In this document: one piece after another, positions 5,304 through 15,121 of the stretch
Layout of the letters: the number at the start of each line of letters is the position of its first letter
Numbering within the stretch: position 1 is the first letter of the stretch
IMG/VR virus record: IMGVR_UViG_3300035698_003704
Span: 1-22,052 of that record
Length of the DNA: 22,052 nucleotides
From: a virus
Strand: one strand, 5' to 3'
The notes under the pieces: generated by a model
What the model was told of the DNA's origin: nothing
Database searches by the model: none
Seen by the model: only the letters and a program-made list of their open reading frames with translations
Made by a program: the position numbers and the translations under genes

Positions 5304-8300
5304 TTATATATTTGTTAATTGATTTACATATAGTTGCCCGTCAGCTCCTTTGTTACCAGCGACACCTAAAGCTCCTGTTCCGCTTTGAGTACCAGCAGTC
5401 CCACCAACTCCACCTAAATTATTAACTGTGTATGTTCCACTTAATATTCCCATACAGATCATAATAATATCAGCACCTCGTCCACCATCTCCACCAGTTC
5501 CACCAGCACCATTAGTAGCAGGTCCATTACCACCTCCACCACCAATACCTCCTTGAGCATTGAGAGTCATGCCGTTCAAATTCATAGTGCCACCAACTTG
5601 TAGTAAGAATGCAGTAGACCCCGTAATTCCATTTCCACCTCTACCTCCTTTTCCTCCTACAGAAGCACCGTTTCCACCAGCACCTCCTAGACCACCAGTT
5701 CGACCATCTCCACCTGCACCACCATCACCAGCAGCATTACCAGCTCCGCCAACAGCACCAGCTCCACCTTGACCACCTACACCATGTATTCCCTTTCCAC
5801 CTGTTCCTCCTGTAGCGGAAGGATTACCACCTCCACCAGTACCTCCTAGTCCTCCGTCTGTATATCCATCTCCTCCATTTCCTGCCCATCCTCCGGCAAC
5901 TGCGGGAGCAGAAGCCGAACTTCCACCTCCATTGCCTCCATATCCTCCATTACCTCCTGTTTCACCAGAATTTCCTCCATTACCTCCACCACCTCCATGA
6001 CCATTTCCTGAACCAGTACCAGCACCAGCACCTCCATATCCTCCATTACCACTTGCTCTACCTCCACCACCTCCGCCTCCGCCCGGACCATCATTTCCAC
6101 CACCACCAGCTCCACCATAACCTCCATTATCATTGATCGTAGTTTGTCCAGCAGTTCCAACTCCTAAATTTCCACCTCCACCTCCACCGCCACCACCTCC
6201 GACAGTTCCATCTCCACCAGAACCGGGGTCGCCAACAGTGCTCAATATTCCACCTGCACCACCAACACCCGGAGTACCAGAAGGGTCGGTAGCGTCACCT
6301 CCATCTCCACCTGCACCACCACTCGCTGCTAAACCACCAGTTCCTTCTTTCGAAGGGATAAAACTTTGACCTTCACTAGTGGTTAAATTGAATCTTTCAG
6401 TTATTGCACGGAATTGATCTGAAATTGCATTTCTAAGTTCTACAGTTCCAGCAATAACGCAATTCCCAAGACAATTCACTAAGGCGATACCATCGTCTCC
6501 TGTGAATTCAAGCGTACCTCCTGAGATATTTATTGAGCTAAAATTATATATTCTTCCTAATTCCAAATAAGTAGTTCCGGACGATATAACCAAAGGTCCA
6601 TCTACGCCAGTTCCACCGAATGCAATCGGAATTTTTGAGTCAATGTCAATATCAAGTTCTGTAGTAGATTTTGCTACTCCAACACGAACACCAGACGTAG
6701 GCTCAATCGTAAGAAGACCATCTTCGCCTATGTAATAAACTTCGCCCGGAGTCAAACCTGTTTGGCTATCAATCACACCTTTACTTCTCACGGCTACAGT
6801 TTCAGTTGTCGCAACAGTTGAAACAGCAAAGCCGATTATTCCTGCAACATTATTGTAAACTTGATATACCTCAGAATGTCCAAGACTTGAATCTCCGTCA
6901 TCTCTATAAAGTACGATGGTTTTATTTTTACTAGAAAGTTTTGCTATCACGGTATATGAACAAGTATTGTCGTCGTTAATCGTGCTCGCAATAATATCAG
7001 TAGAAACTACGTTTGCACTTATTGTAAGAGCTTTGATCTTACCTTTACTTGTTGAACTTTCTTCAAATGCACAATACGCAATTCCAGTATCAATTACCGC
7101 ACAAGAGCAGTAATTTGATGTCGAATCAGCAACATTCAAAGTGTCTCCGTCATAACTCAACGTCAATCCAGCAATGTTCGCTATTCTTGCCTCGCAACCA
7201 TCAGAATCATTCCATACAGCAAGAATTTTACCATCTTCTATATAATCAGAATCAAAATAGTTTGAAGCACTCTCACTAATATCAACGGGAGTTGCAGCAG
7301 AAACAGAAGTACCAGTCGCTACAAGTATACAACCTTTACCAATATTTGAATCACCTTCATCCCTATAAAATACAACGGCTTTATCTGTCTCAGCTTTTGA
7401 CACAGAAATGTAAGATGTTGCACCGGTCTCAAATTCTTCCTCTGCACCAAATACACCTATTGTAGTTCCTGAAATTGTTGCTGCTTTTGAAGTACCTTTA
7501 TTTGAGTCACCAGCGTCTCTATAGCAAGCAATAATTTTATCAGTATCTACGGCGGCAACATCAAAATAATTTGTTGTAGCAACAGCCAGAACAACAGTAG
7601 CAGCACCAAGAGCAGGCGTTGTGTCAGTGATAGAAACAACCTTTGTTTCCAAATTATTATTTGTATCATCGTAATAAATAACAACAGCTTTATCGTCTTC
7701 GAGACGAGTCAACCTACCGTTTGCTGTAGTTGCAGCAGAAGATACTAAAACAGCATGAGCCGTGTCCCAAATAGTGTTTTTATCTGAGTCAACAGTACCA
7801 ACAATAAGATAATTCTGAGTACCAAATCCATATATACCCAAAACTTTATTTTCTCCTATGTTAATAACGTCATAAGGCACAGAAGTTCCACTCTTGAACG
7901 TATCTTCATCGCCCGGATTTCCTAGTCCAGAAATAATCAATGGCTCAACCTCATCATCAACCGCAGTTTTTGAGATTGGCTTTCCTGATGTAGCACCATC
8001 AAGAGACGTATAATCTGTATCAATTTTCGCACTTGCAAGCTGAGACAAAACATAGGCTTTTGTAACCAGTGCAAGAGAGTCCGCAGGTGTTCCCGAAGGT
8101 CCAAGCGGAGATTGTAAAAATGTTTTAATTCCATCAATATCTTCATCATAATCACCAAGAGAAACGGTAGATTTAATCCGCACTTTTGGTCTTTCGTCAG
8201 CAACATCGACTGGATTTACTTCTGTAGCTCCATTCGGCACTGTAATATCCGCAAGACGGACAAAAGAATCACTGCCTATCGCTGCCTGAATAGCACTATC

Positions 8301-8696
8301 ACTTAAAGCGACTGCACCACTTCCAACAAGAACTTCAACAACCCCGATATTATCTGCCGAAGCATTAGGGGCTACATCTACATCTATTCTTGCGATCACT
8401 GCGTCAACTCGATCTAAACCGGATGAATTCGCTGTGACTGCATAATTGGTCGCTCCTGTTAATTCGAATCTTTCTTTATAAGCCATTCCCGAAACAGTCA
8501 CTCCCATATAACATCTTCCTCCACTTACGGTGACACCCATAGCAAGAGGACTTTGTGGCTGTACGCCTAAATCAGAATAATCTCCGTAAGAATCTGCAAT
8601 ACCATCTTCTAAAAAATCTGTAATAAAGGCTGCAAAATCTTCGGCGTTCCAATAGCGACCTGAGCCATTTCTTCTTACTACTTTTGTATCTGCCAT
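5304..8696 (-). CDS. Tail fibre / receptor-binding protein with propeller-like and polyglycine domains
   Basis: This 1130-residue protein lies directly after the tail hub gene, where receptor-binding fibres sit. Residues 1-175 resemble the N-terminal baseplate-attachment part of siphovirus fibres (RYWNAEDFAAFITDFLEDG, then DRVDAVIARIDV). A linker near 185-255 includes LVTKAYVLSQLASAKIDT. Residues about 275-625 hold seven repeats of about 51 residues, with cores such as DDKAVVIYYDD, TDKIIACYRDAGDS and TDKAVVFYRDEGDS, which fits a seven-bladed beta-propeller. Residues 690-785 contain beta-rich fibre sequence. Residues about 786-1076 are dominated by GG-x-GG triplets, like the polyglycine-II helix bundles of phage adhesins such as S16 gp38. 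The end is a short non-Gly cap QLYVNQLTNI. The fold assignments are inferred from patterns. ATAACCCC precedes the start; no Shine-Dalgarno. Confidence 0.85.
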   Translation of the reverse strand: MADTKVVRRNGSGRYWNAEDFAAFITDFLEDGIADSYGDYSDLGVQPQSPLAMGVTVSGGRCYMGVTVSGMAYKERFELTGATNYAVTANSSGLDRVDAVIARIDVDVAPNASADNIGVVEVLVGSGAVALSDSAIQAAIGSDSFVRLADITVPNGATEVNPVDVADERPKVRIKSTVSLGDYDEDIDGIKTFLQSPLGPSGTPADSLALVTKAYVLSQLASAKIDTDYTSLDGATSGKPISKTAVDDEVEPLIISGLGNPGDEDTFKSGTSVPYDVINIGENKVLGIYGFGTQNYLIVGTVDSDKNTIWDTAHAVLVSSAATTANGRLTRLEDDKAVVIYYDDTNNNLETKVVSITDTTPALGAATVVLAVATTNYFDVAAVDTDKIIACYRDAGDSNKGTSKAATISGTTIGVFGAEEEFETGATSYISVSKAETDKAVVFYRDEGDSNIGKGCILVATGTSVSAATPVDISESASNYFDSDYIEDGKILAVWNDSDGCEARIANIAGLTLSYDGDTLNVADSTSNYCSCAVIDTGIAYCAFEESSTSKGKIKALTISANVVSTDIIASTINDDNTCSYTVIAKLSSKNKTIVLYRDDGDSSLGHSEVYQVYNNVAGIIGFAVSTVATTETVAVRSKGVIDSQTGLTPGEVYYIGEDGLLTIEPTSGVRVGVAKSTTELDIDIDSKIPIAFGGTGVDGPLVISSGTTYLELGRIYNFSSINISGGTLEFTGDDGIALVNCLGNCVIAGTVELRNAISDQFRAITERFNLTTSEGQSFIPSKEGTGGLAASGGAGGDGGDATDPSGTPGVGGAGGILSTVGDPGSGGDGTVGGGGGGGGGGNLGVGTAGQTTINDNGGYGGAGGGGNDGPGGGGGGGGRASGNGGYGGAGAGTGSGNGHGGGGGNGGNSGETGGNGGYGGNGGGSSASAPAVAGGWAGNGGDGYTDGGLGGTGGGGNPSATGGTGGKGIHGVGGQGGAGAVGGAGNAAGDGGAGGDGRTGGLGGAGGNGASVGGKGGRGGNGITGSTAFLLQVGGTMNLNGMTLNAQGGIGGGGGNGPATNGAGGTGGDGGRGADIIMICMGILSGTYTVNNLGGVGGTAGTQSGTGALGVAGNKGADGQLYVNQLTNI
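5469..6341 (-). repeat. GGN-codon repeat region encoding the polyglycine domain
   Basis: This stretch of the fibre gene is built from GGN-rich triplets, seen on the plus strand as repeated CCTCCACC/ACCACC. It encodes Gly-Gly-X arrays with runs of eight to ten glycines near residues 833-842 and 872-879. Repeat units are irregular, not identical. The tract may change length by slippage or recombination. Confidence 0.75.
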
Positions 8697-8711
8697 AAGT
8701 TTTTGGGGTTA

Positions 8712-9794
8712 TTATTTTTGGAGGTCGGAGATTCGCTTATCCATATTCGCTATTCTCTCGAAAAAGTCTTCCCTCGTCAACGAATTACTCCCAAGCTCCA
8801 CTGTCATTTTTGCTTCTTGTCCGCTATTTGTTACGTTGTAATTCTTTCTTACGACTCGGTAGTTTTCGTCAATATCAACGAATCCGTACTCTAGTCTAAT
8901 TTTACACAAATCTCCTATACTGTAAAGGCTCTCACTCATTCTGTCTTTCAACGGAATGATTAGAGGATTCTTTCTAGGGTCTTTGTGCTTGTCCAAATAA
9001 TCCTGTGTAGCTTGATCTAAAGCGTCTTGAGAGGTTATGTCGGGGAAGGTCACAACTTTTTCGAGCTGATCTTTTCCTACCGGCACATCTGATTTTATAG
9101 ATGTTTTTGCTGGTGATTCTGTATTTTTTCCGATAACATAATTTGCTAAATCCATTCCTTCCTCAGTGTAGTTTGGTTTCTCGATATTTGTTTCTACCAT
9201 TTTCTTTTCGAGATATTTAAACACAACAGAAGTCGGCAAAGATTCATCGGATTTGTCTTCTCCCACTTGAGAAAGAATCCATATTTTATCATCTTCGTCA
9301 ACATACAATTCTGCTGATTGAGATTTTACAACACTTTGCAAAGCCTCATAAACTTGAGTATTCTCAAAGTCGAATTCTTCACTTGTAGGAGACATTAAAT
9401 CTGTCCCTCCGTATGTGAACTCAGTCGCATAAGCAGCGTTCATCACGTCGATAATGTCTTCGAAGGTCGTAATCACGCTTTGATCTGGATAGGTTTTTGT
9501 AATATGCCTTCGTTTTAAAAATGCCATCATTGAAGAAAGCACTATCGTCACGTTTGTATCTTCACTTCTGATGTCACTTATATATCCTCTGAATTTTTCG
9601 ATCTCTCCTTTGTAAATCGAAACTCTATTGTATTTTGAAAAGGTTTCAAGATTTGCTTCAAAATCATCAACTGAGACTCTTGTATTTCCACTGTAAGGCT
9701 TATTCAGCAAGATTTGGAAGTCTAGGGAGATGTACCGCCTAAACTTTGCGAGCTGTGTCGTACGAGCCGAATTGTAAACTTTAAGAAAATACAT
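8712..9794 (-). CDS. Tail hub / tail-associated protein (ReqiPepy6 Gp37-like)
   Basis: This 360-residue protein follows the distal tail protein and precedes the fibre. That is the place of the siphovirus tail hub, whose N-terminal fold resembles phage T4 gp27. Visible pattern: an N-terminal beta-rich part with ARTTQLAKFRRYISLDFQI, then VSIYKGEIEKFRGYISDIR, VTIVLSSMMAFLKRRHI, and a central EALQSVVKSQSAELYVDED segment typical of hub proteins; near the end SIGDLCKIRLEY and a short coiled tail (FFERIANMDKRISDLQK). No lysin domain is fused to it. It likely forms a trimer at the tail tip that holds the fibre. I rate ReqiPepy6 Gp37-like as the best guess, with Tal-type hub as the general class. There is no Shine-Dalgarno. 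Confidence 0.75.
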   Translation of the reverse strand: MYFLKVYNSARTTQLAKFRRYISLDFQILLNKPYSGNTRVSVDDFEANLETFSKYNRVSIYKGEIEKFRGYISDIRSEDTNVTIVLSSMMAFLKRRHITKTYPDQSVITTFEDIIDVMNAAYATEFTYGGTDLMSPTSEEFDFENTQVYEALQSVVKSQSAELYVDEDDKIWILSQVGEDKSDESLPTSVVFKYLEKKMVETNIEKPNYTEEGMDLANYVIGKNTESPAKTSIKSDVPVGKDQLEKVVTFPDITSQDALDQATQDYLDKHKDPRKNPLIIPLKDRMSESLYSIGDLCKIRLEYGFVDIDENYRVVRKNYNVTNSGQEAKMTVELGSNSLTREDFFERIANMDKRISDLQK

Positions 9795-9803
9795 ATTTTT
9801 TTA

Positions 9804-10694
9804 TTATCGTGGAACTGATAGCCATGTGTCTCTCCATTCGATTGCCACTGAGCCGTCAGGGTCTACATCTGCGGAAGTAAATCTGAGAGTATTATTTCCG
9901 GGCATTAAAACTATCCATTGACTCTCATCTGTTTCACTCACCAAAACATTAGTCCCATCGCTCTTTGTTGCAGTACCATTTTTCGTATCAATAACGATTG
10001 ATTCACCTGCGACAAGAGTTAGGAGAAATTCTTGGTAAATATCTGGGTAGGAATCATTTGTGATTTTTGGATTCACGCATGGTCCGTTTATTGTGATTGT
10101 CGGCAATGCTCCGAAATTTCCATCGTTCAAAATATCAACTGTGTTTTCCCACGCACCATCAACACCTAAAAGCATTGGAAGTGCAGCAGGCAAAGAACCT
10201 AGCTTATATGATTTGAGCAATGTGTCTGAGTGTAGAATACTTGATAAAATTCTAGGGTCTTCACACCTCAACTCTACGAAAAACCGTCTCATCCTGTGGA
10301 TGTGCATTTGCTTTTCGATTCGAGGCATTGTGTTTATTTTTGCAGAAATATATTTTGAGCTTTCTCCGGATTTTGTCATAACCAAATTATGATAACCAGT
10401 CCTGTCATCTGTAGGCACTGCCGGTATAGAAAAAGCGTCTGTAAATTCCTTGAGCTTTGCGAGCATATCTGATTCGTTCATTGCAACCATTCCGCCTTCA
10501 AGCGTGATTATCCTCTTTCCTATAAATGAGTAATAGTCAATGATTCCGTGTTGACCTACGAGCCTGTCTTCTCGATGGATAATTTCGGGGGACGATAAAC
10601 CACTCACACTTATGAGCGAGATGTAACTTCTAGCTTGTATACTGGCTAGATCATTGAATGTGACTCCGTTGTAAGAAAATTGATAACTAAGCAT
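9804..10694 (-). CDS. Distal tail protein (Dit, Sipho_tail family)
   Basis: This 296-residue protein opens MLSYQFSYNGVTFNDLA and has the Dit pattern: an N-terminal beta domain with GLSSPEIIHREDRLVGQHG and GKRIITLEG, a helix MLAKLKEFTDAF, and RRFFVELRCEDPRILSS, the family's characteristic strand (usually ...v.f...dP). A C-terminal galectin-like beta domain follows (LPTITINGPCVNPKI onward, ending WRDTWLSVPR). Dit forms a hexameric ring joining the tail tube to the hub. The length and the position directly after the tape measure (four-base gap) agree. ACCTTACC lies just upstream of the ATG; no Shine-Dalgarno. Confidence 0.85.
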   Translation of the reverse strand: MLSYQFSYNGVTFNDLASIQARSYISLISVSGLSSPEIIHREDRLVGQHGIIDYYSFIGKRIITLEGGMVAMNESDMLAKLKEFTDAFSIPAVPTDDRTGYHNLVMTKSGESSKYISAKINTMPRIEKQMHIHRMRRFFVELRCEDPRILSSILHSDTLLKSYKLGSLPAALPMLLGVDGAWENTVDILNDGNFGALPTITINGPCVNPKITNDSYPDIYQEFLLTLVAGESIVIDTKNGTATKSDGTNVLVSETDESQWIVLMPGNNTLRFTSADVDPDGSVAIEWRDTWLSVPR

Positions 10695-10698
10695 AATT

Positions 10699-13600
10699 TT
10701 ATAGGTAAGGTCTTAATTGATACATGAGAGCTGCACCGGAAATGCCTGTGTTGGCTTCTGCCGGCGTAGTGTTATTGAAATTGATTGTCATATTTTTATC
10801 CCCAGCAACCGCAGGCTGCATTTTGCCCGACGTGAGACCTCCATCCGCAAAACCTTTTAATCCATTCCGCATGTTTTCTAGGGCGTTGATGAAACCTGTC
10901 GGCTTCAATTTGTTCACCATTTGGGAAGGAATAACATATTCATTTTTGTGGACGAGACCTGCCACGTCGAGCTTTGAGCCTGCACCTGTATATCCACCTT
11001 TTGCAAATCCTACAGAAGATTCACCAGGAGTTGAACCGCCTTGACCTGCTTTTCGAGCAGCAGCAGCAATCGCATTATATCGAGCTATCTGAGTTTTTGC
11101 ATGACCGGCAAGTATAGTTTCCTGTTCTTTAAGATGGGCTTGGAAAGCTACTGTCTCAGCAGCTCTTTGTTCCTCTAGGAAAGTCTGATATTTTACTTCG
11201 ATCTCCTCTTTTTGTGTTCGAGCGTTTTCTAGGAAAGCCTTAGCTTGATCTAGTTCAGCCTGTTGTCTCTCCTGTTGTACGATTAGATTGTCGAGGTATT
11301 CTTGGTTTTCTTCATTCAAAACTCCCTCACGCAAAGTTTTAAGCTCTGAGATAACATCTGCAAGGGCTTTTGGTTTCTTCATTTCAGTATCTTCGAAGAA
11401 AGCAGCATTGATCTTGAGTCTTTCCTCAAGGATTGCTTTTTCTTTTTCGAAGTCTTCTTTTGCTTTTGCGATAGGGTCGAGTTCATCTCTCCTTTCGATC
11501 TCTGCGATTTCGGCTGCAAGTTCTTTCCTTACATCATTATGTTTTTTCAACATATTCTCCATCTCTGAGATTTCAGCCTGCAATTCCGCAACTCTATCGG
11601 TATCATCAGTTTCGCTAAGAGATTTTCGTAAATCTGCGAGCTTTTTTTCCTGAGAATAAATAGCTTTTGCAATATTTTCGCCACCGGTTTTTTCAAGTTT
11701 CGCCAAAGAAGCAAGGGTTTTTTCTGAGTCCGCTCTTATGTCAGCGAAAGCCTTTGCCTGTTCTTTTACCAAATCTTTAAGCCTCTCTTGGACTCCTTCG
11801 ATTCCATCTGCATAATCTTCCCAAAATCCATTCCAACCTTCGGTATCAATAAGCTCGTCAGCACTAGGAAATTCAAAAATATCCTTCACCTCGAAGTCAC
11901 TTGTTTCGATTGTTGAAATAAGGTCTCCTATTGAGGTGAGATTTTTCTCGAATGTTTCGCCTAGACCAGCTAATATTGCAGTGTCTATCTCCTCTATGAA
12001 GGTTTGGAATTTTGAAACGATAGTCTTGATTGATTCATCACCAAGTCCCTCTTTTACAAGAGCCTCATTCCCTTTTTTGAAGATGTCAGCACGCTTTTTA
12101 ACGTACTTCTCATCAACTCCGGAAAGTTTTACCATCTCATCTTTATAATCATCTGCAACTCCGCCTATGCTTTCTGCAACTTGCTTTCTCATATCCTTCA
12201 AACTTTCTGTGATCGTGTCGAACTGTTCTTTGAAGTCGTCACCTAATTTTTCAGCTCCACCACCTCCGCTTGAGCCTTCGAATTTATCAGCTTCCTCAGT
12301 CGCTCCGGCAATGCTGACTTCTAGCTCATCGTATGCACTTACAGCGTCATCAATGGCACTTGCGTCTGTCCCGTTAATTGAAGCAACAAGACCTCCTAAA
12401 GCCTCTGTGATAGCACCGTCTTCAATCCCGAAGATTTTATCTATTCCGAACTGTGAAGCAACATCATTAAAAAATCCTAAGATATTGTTCATAGCACCGA
12501 AGAATAAACCCTTCTTATTTTCCACACCTTGAGCCATTCCTTTTGAAACATTCTCACCTGTAACGATTGCATTGTCTCCCATAGCTTCTCCACCTTTTGC
12601 CTGAATCTCAAGACCAGTATTCATTGTTTTTGTAACAACAGCTCCGAAAGAATCTGCTACCACGTCTTTATTCTTTTTGTTTGTGTGAATCATTGCGTTC
12701 AAAGACTCAACTGTGAAATCTGCTGCTTGAGAGGCTGCATATTGTTTTTTATTGATAACTCCGGCTGCATAAAGCAACGCTGTTTCTTCACCAATATTTT
12801 CAGCTTCTCTAGCCTTTGTCGCCATTTTTATCAATGAAGCGTCAGAGACATCGTGTCCTGCGTCAGCCATCTTCTTCAAAGATTCTGCCGATGTTAGACC
12901 TTCCGCAAAGTAGAAAATAAACTTATCTGCAATATCGGCACTTCTCAAATATTCTTCCTCGAGAGCATTCATCATTTCTCGAGTTCTAATTTCGATTTGC
13001 TCATCTGTAAGATCAAGAGTTTTATAGGTCTCAGCAAGTCCTTCTTGCCATTGTTCTAAATCGTCTGTTAGCTTAGTCACGTTGTCTTCTGAGCCTTCTG
13101 AAAGTTCTTTGAATGATTGGATTGCGTTTTTTGCCATATCATTAAAATCGCTTCTCATTGCTCCCAATCTTTCTGAGGCGAGCTGAGCACCTTCTTCGGT
13201 TGTAAGGTCAACTTCCGCAAGCCACTCTCTAAGATCAGCTTCATTCTCTCCCATTGCTGTACCCAGAGTCACAAAATCCTCTTGAACATTTTGGAGAGAC
13301 TCACTAGCTGCGATAATATCTTCAAAAGTCGCCCAAAAACTATGAGCTGATAATAGCTTTTCTTCTAGGTCTGTTAGAGCTGCATTAAAGTTTCCGATGG
13401 TCTCAGTAGAGAATCCATCCATAGCGGTCTTTAAAGTGGCAATACTGTCCTTAATTTCCTCATTTCTCTTGAACCACTTGTAAATAGACACTGCGAGCAC
13501 TCCGATTGCTGCTGCTGCCAAAAATATAGGGTTTGTAAGCAATCCTATAGAAAAAGCCTTGAATGCTGCGAAAGCTGCTTTTATGCCACCAGTAAGTCCA

Positions 13601-15108
13601 GTCATCAAGCCTGTTGTGGCACTTAGGGTCACTCCAACACCTGAAAGGGCTGTTCTTGTTCCTGCAACTGCTCCGGCTATTCCATTGACTCCAAGAAGTA
13701 ACGTATTTGTCCTTAGAGCTGCGTTCAGTAGTGCGAACATAGCAACTACCTTCGTAATCACTCTAAAGGCAGCAAAGGCTACTACAGCTCCTAGAATGAC
13801 AGGTTTTAGAGCACTTATAAGGTCAACTACAACCTTAATTGCCGGTCCAAGTACGGATAGGAATGCTTTTGCAACATCAAATACCGCTCGAATGATCGGC
13901 ATTAAAGCCGTGAATAAATCTTTTAAGATTCCAACAAACTCTCTAAAGAAGTTTTGTACGCCTTCATCTGAGGCTAGGTCTCCAAGTAATTCTGCGAATT
14001 CTCTAAGAACAGGGGCTAGTTCTTCTCCAATTACCAACTTCAAACTCTCATAGTTTGAGGCTAATAATTTAAGAGAACCTTGCAATGTATCAAGCTGATC
14101 TTCTGCAATTTTTGCTGCTGTACCTCCTGATTCTTCAAGAGCTGCGTTTAGATTTTTTACTTCTCCAACATTATCGAAAAGAGTCTTTGCGAGTGAACCA
14201 TATTCGACTCCAAATAATTCTGCTGAGTCTGCATTTGAAAGCTGTGCTGCTCCGAGAGTTTCCAGTACAGGAATAAGCCCTCTGGTCTCAACATCAACAT
14301 CTGCTAGGGCAAGATTATATTTCTTGAGTACCTTCATCCCCCCATCCGTAACTTTGGCTGTTTTTGTAAGCACATTTCTCAAGACATTACCAGCTCTTGA
14401 GCCATCGAGATTTCTGTCATAAAGAACTCCGAGAGCTGCATTAGCTTCTTCAACGTGAACATTAAAGCCTTCGAATGCTGCACCGGCTATCGAGTAGGAT
14501 TGATTCAATTTATCGAGTGTCGCCTTCGAACTTGCGATTGTCTTTGTGAATACGTCCGCTAACGCCTCTGACGATTCAAAGCCGAGTCCAAGTGAGGCAA
14601 GAGCACCTGTCACTGTCTCAGTGGCAAATTTCAGGTCTGATTGTGTCGCTGCTGCTAGATCAAGAACCGGTTTTAATTCCTTCTCAGTCATATTCGCAAC
14701 ATCATATCCGGCTGAGGCTAGATCGTAGAATGCGGCTGCTGCGTCACTTGCTGCAAACACTGTGGTTTTTCCCAAAGATTTTGAAACATCTTCAATATTC
14801 TTTTTTGTCTTGTCGAGTGCGTCTCCGAATGCTCCTGTAACTGAGGCTGCATTTGATACTGATTGTTCGAATTTTCCGAAGGTTGCAAAAACGTCCTTAA
14901 TTATTAAAATCCCACCTATAGATACGGCGAGTTTCTTAAAAGCTGAACTTAAACCACCTATGGCTTTATCAGCTCCTTTGAGCTTTTTATTGAATCCGTT
15001 TACTGATTTTTCAGCCTTATTGAAACCTTGATTTACACCGGTGAACGCCTTTTTTACGTCCTTATTATTAACCTTGAAATCAATCGTTGCTGAACCAATA
15101 TTTCCCAT
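10699..15108 (-). CDS. Tail tape measure protein (TP901-type)
   Basis: This 1469-residue protein is the largest in the window. Residues 1-75 are basic and helical. About 78-390 form the TP901 tape-measure core (GKFEQSVSNAASVTGAFGDAL, FYDLASAGYDVANMTEKEL, LDGSRAGNVLRNVL; quoted segments start at 78, 127 and 234). Hydrophobic stretches at about 395-465 and 520-546 are expected of a protein that enters the host membrane at DNA ejection. A long charged coiled-coil region occupies roughly 1180-1370. The C-terminus has GFAKGGYTG...VAGLVHKNEYVIP, a motif common near tape measure ends. At about 0.15 nm per residue, the tail would be near 220 nm; this is an estimate from the known length rule, not a measurement. 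It lies just after the G/GT chaperone genes, as in lambda-like phages. Confidence 0.95.
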   Translation of the reverse strand: MGNIGSATIDFKVNNKDVKKAFTGVNQGFNKAEKSVNGFNKKLKGADKAIGGLSSAFKKLAVSIGGILIIKDVFATFGKFEQSVSNAASVTGAFGDALDKTKKNIEDVSKSLGKTTVFAASDAAAAFYDLASAGYDVANMTEKELKPVLDLAAATQSDLKFATETVTGALASLGLGFESSEALADVFTKTIASSKATLDKLNQSYSIAGAAFEGFNVHVEEANAALGVLYDRNLDGSRAGNVLRNVLTKTAKVTDGGMKVLKKYNLALADVDVETRGLIPVLETLGAAQLSNADSAELFGVEYGSLAKTLFDNVGEVKNLNAALEESGGTAAKIAEDQLDTLQGSLKLLASNYESLKLVIGEELAPVLREFAELLGDLASDEGVQNFFREFVGILKDLFTALMPIIRAVFDVAKAFLSVLGPAIKVVVDLISALKPVILGAVVAFAAFRVITKVVAMFALLNAALRTNTLLLGVNGIAGAVAGTRTALSGVGVTLSATTGLMTGLTGGIKAAFAAFKAFSIGLLTNPIFLAAAAIGVLAVSIYKWFKRNEEIKDSIATLKTAMDGFSTETIGNFNAALTDLEEKLLSAHSFWATFEDIIAASESLQNVQEDFVTLGTAMGENEADLREWLAEVDLTTEEGAQLASERLGAMRSDFNDMAKNAIQSFKELSEGSEDNVTKLTDDLEQWQEGLAETYKTLDLTDEQIEIRTREMMNALEEEYLRSADIADKFIFYFAEGLTSAESLKKMADAGHDVSDASLIKMATKAREAENIGEETALLYAAGVINKKQYAASQAADFTVESLNAMIHTNKKNKDVVADSFGAVVTKTMNTGLEIQAKGGEAMGDNAIVTGENVSKGMAQGVENKKGLFFGAMNNILGFFNDVASQFGIDKIFGIEDGAITEALGGLVASINGTDASAIDDAVSAYDELEVSIAGATEEADKFEGSSGGGGAEKLGDDFKEQFDTITESLKDMRKQVAESIGGVADDYKDEMVKLSGVDEKYVKKRADIFKKGNEALVKEGLGDESIKTIVSKFQTFIEEIDTAILAGLGETFEKNLTSIGDLISTIETSDFEVKDIFEFPSADELIDTEGWNGFWEDYADGIEGVQERLKDLVKEQAKAFADIRADSEKTLASLAKLEKTGGENIAKAIYSQEKKLADLRKSLSETDDTDRVAELQAEISEMENMLKKHNDVRKELAAEIAEIERRDELDPIAKAKEDFEKEKAILEERLKINAAFFEDTEMKKPKALADVISELKTLREGVLNEENQEYLDNLIVQQERQQAELDQAKAFLENARTQKEEIEVKYQTFLEEQRAAETVAFQAHLKEQETILAGHAKTQIARYNAIAAAARKAGQGGSTPGESSVGFAKGGYTGAGSKLDVAGLVHKNEYVIPSQMVNKLKPTGFINALENMRNGLKGFADGGLTSGKMQPAVAGDKNMTINFNNTTPAEANTGISGAALMYQLRPYL

Positions 15109-15121
15109 AATTTCGTTGTAA

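Noticed and set aside
5469-6341. CRISPR array suggested by repeated CCTCCACC units
   Set aside because: Units are irregular triplets within a long open frame with no constant repeat or spacer length.
5560-6369. Plus-strand Pro-rich reading frames
   Set aside because: They are the complement of the GGN codons in the fibre gene; composition alone keeps them open.
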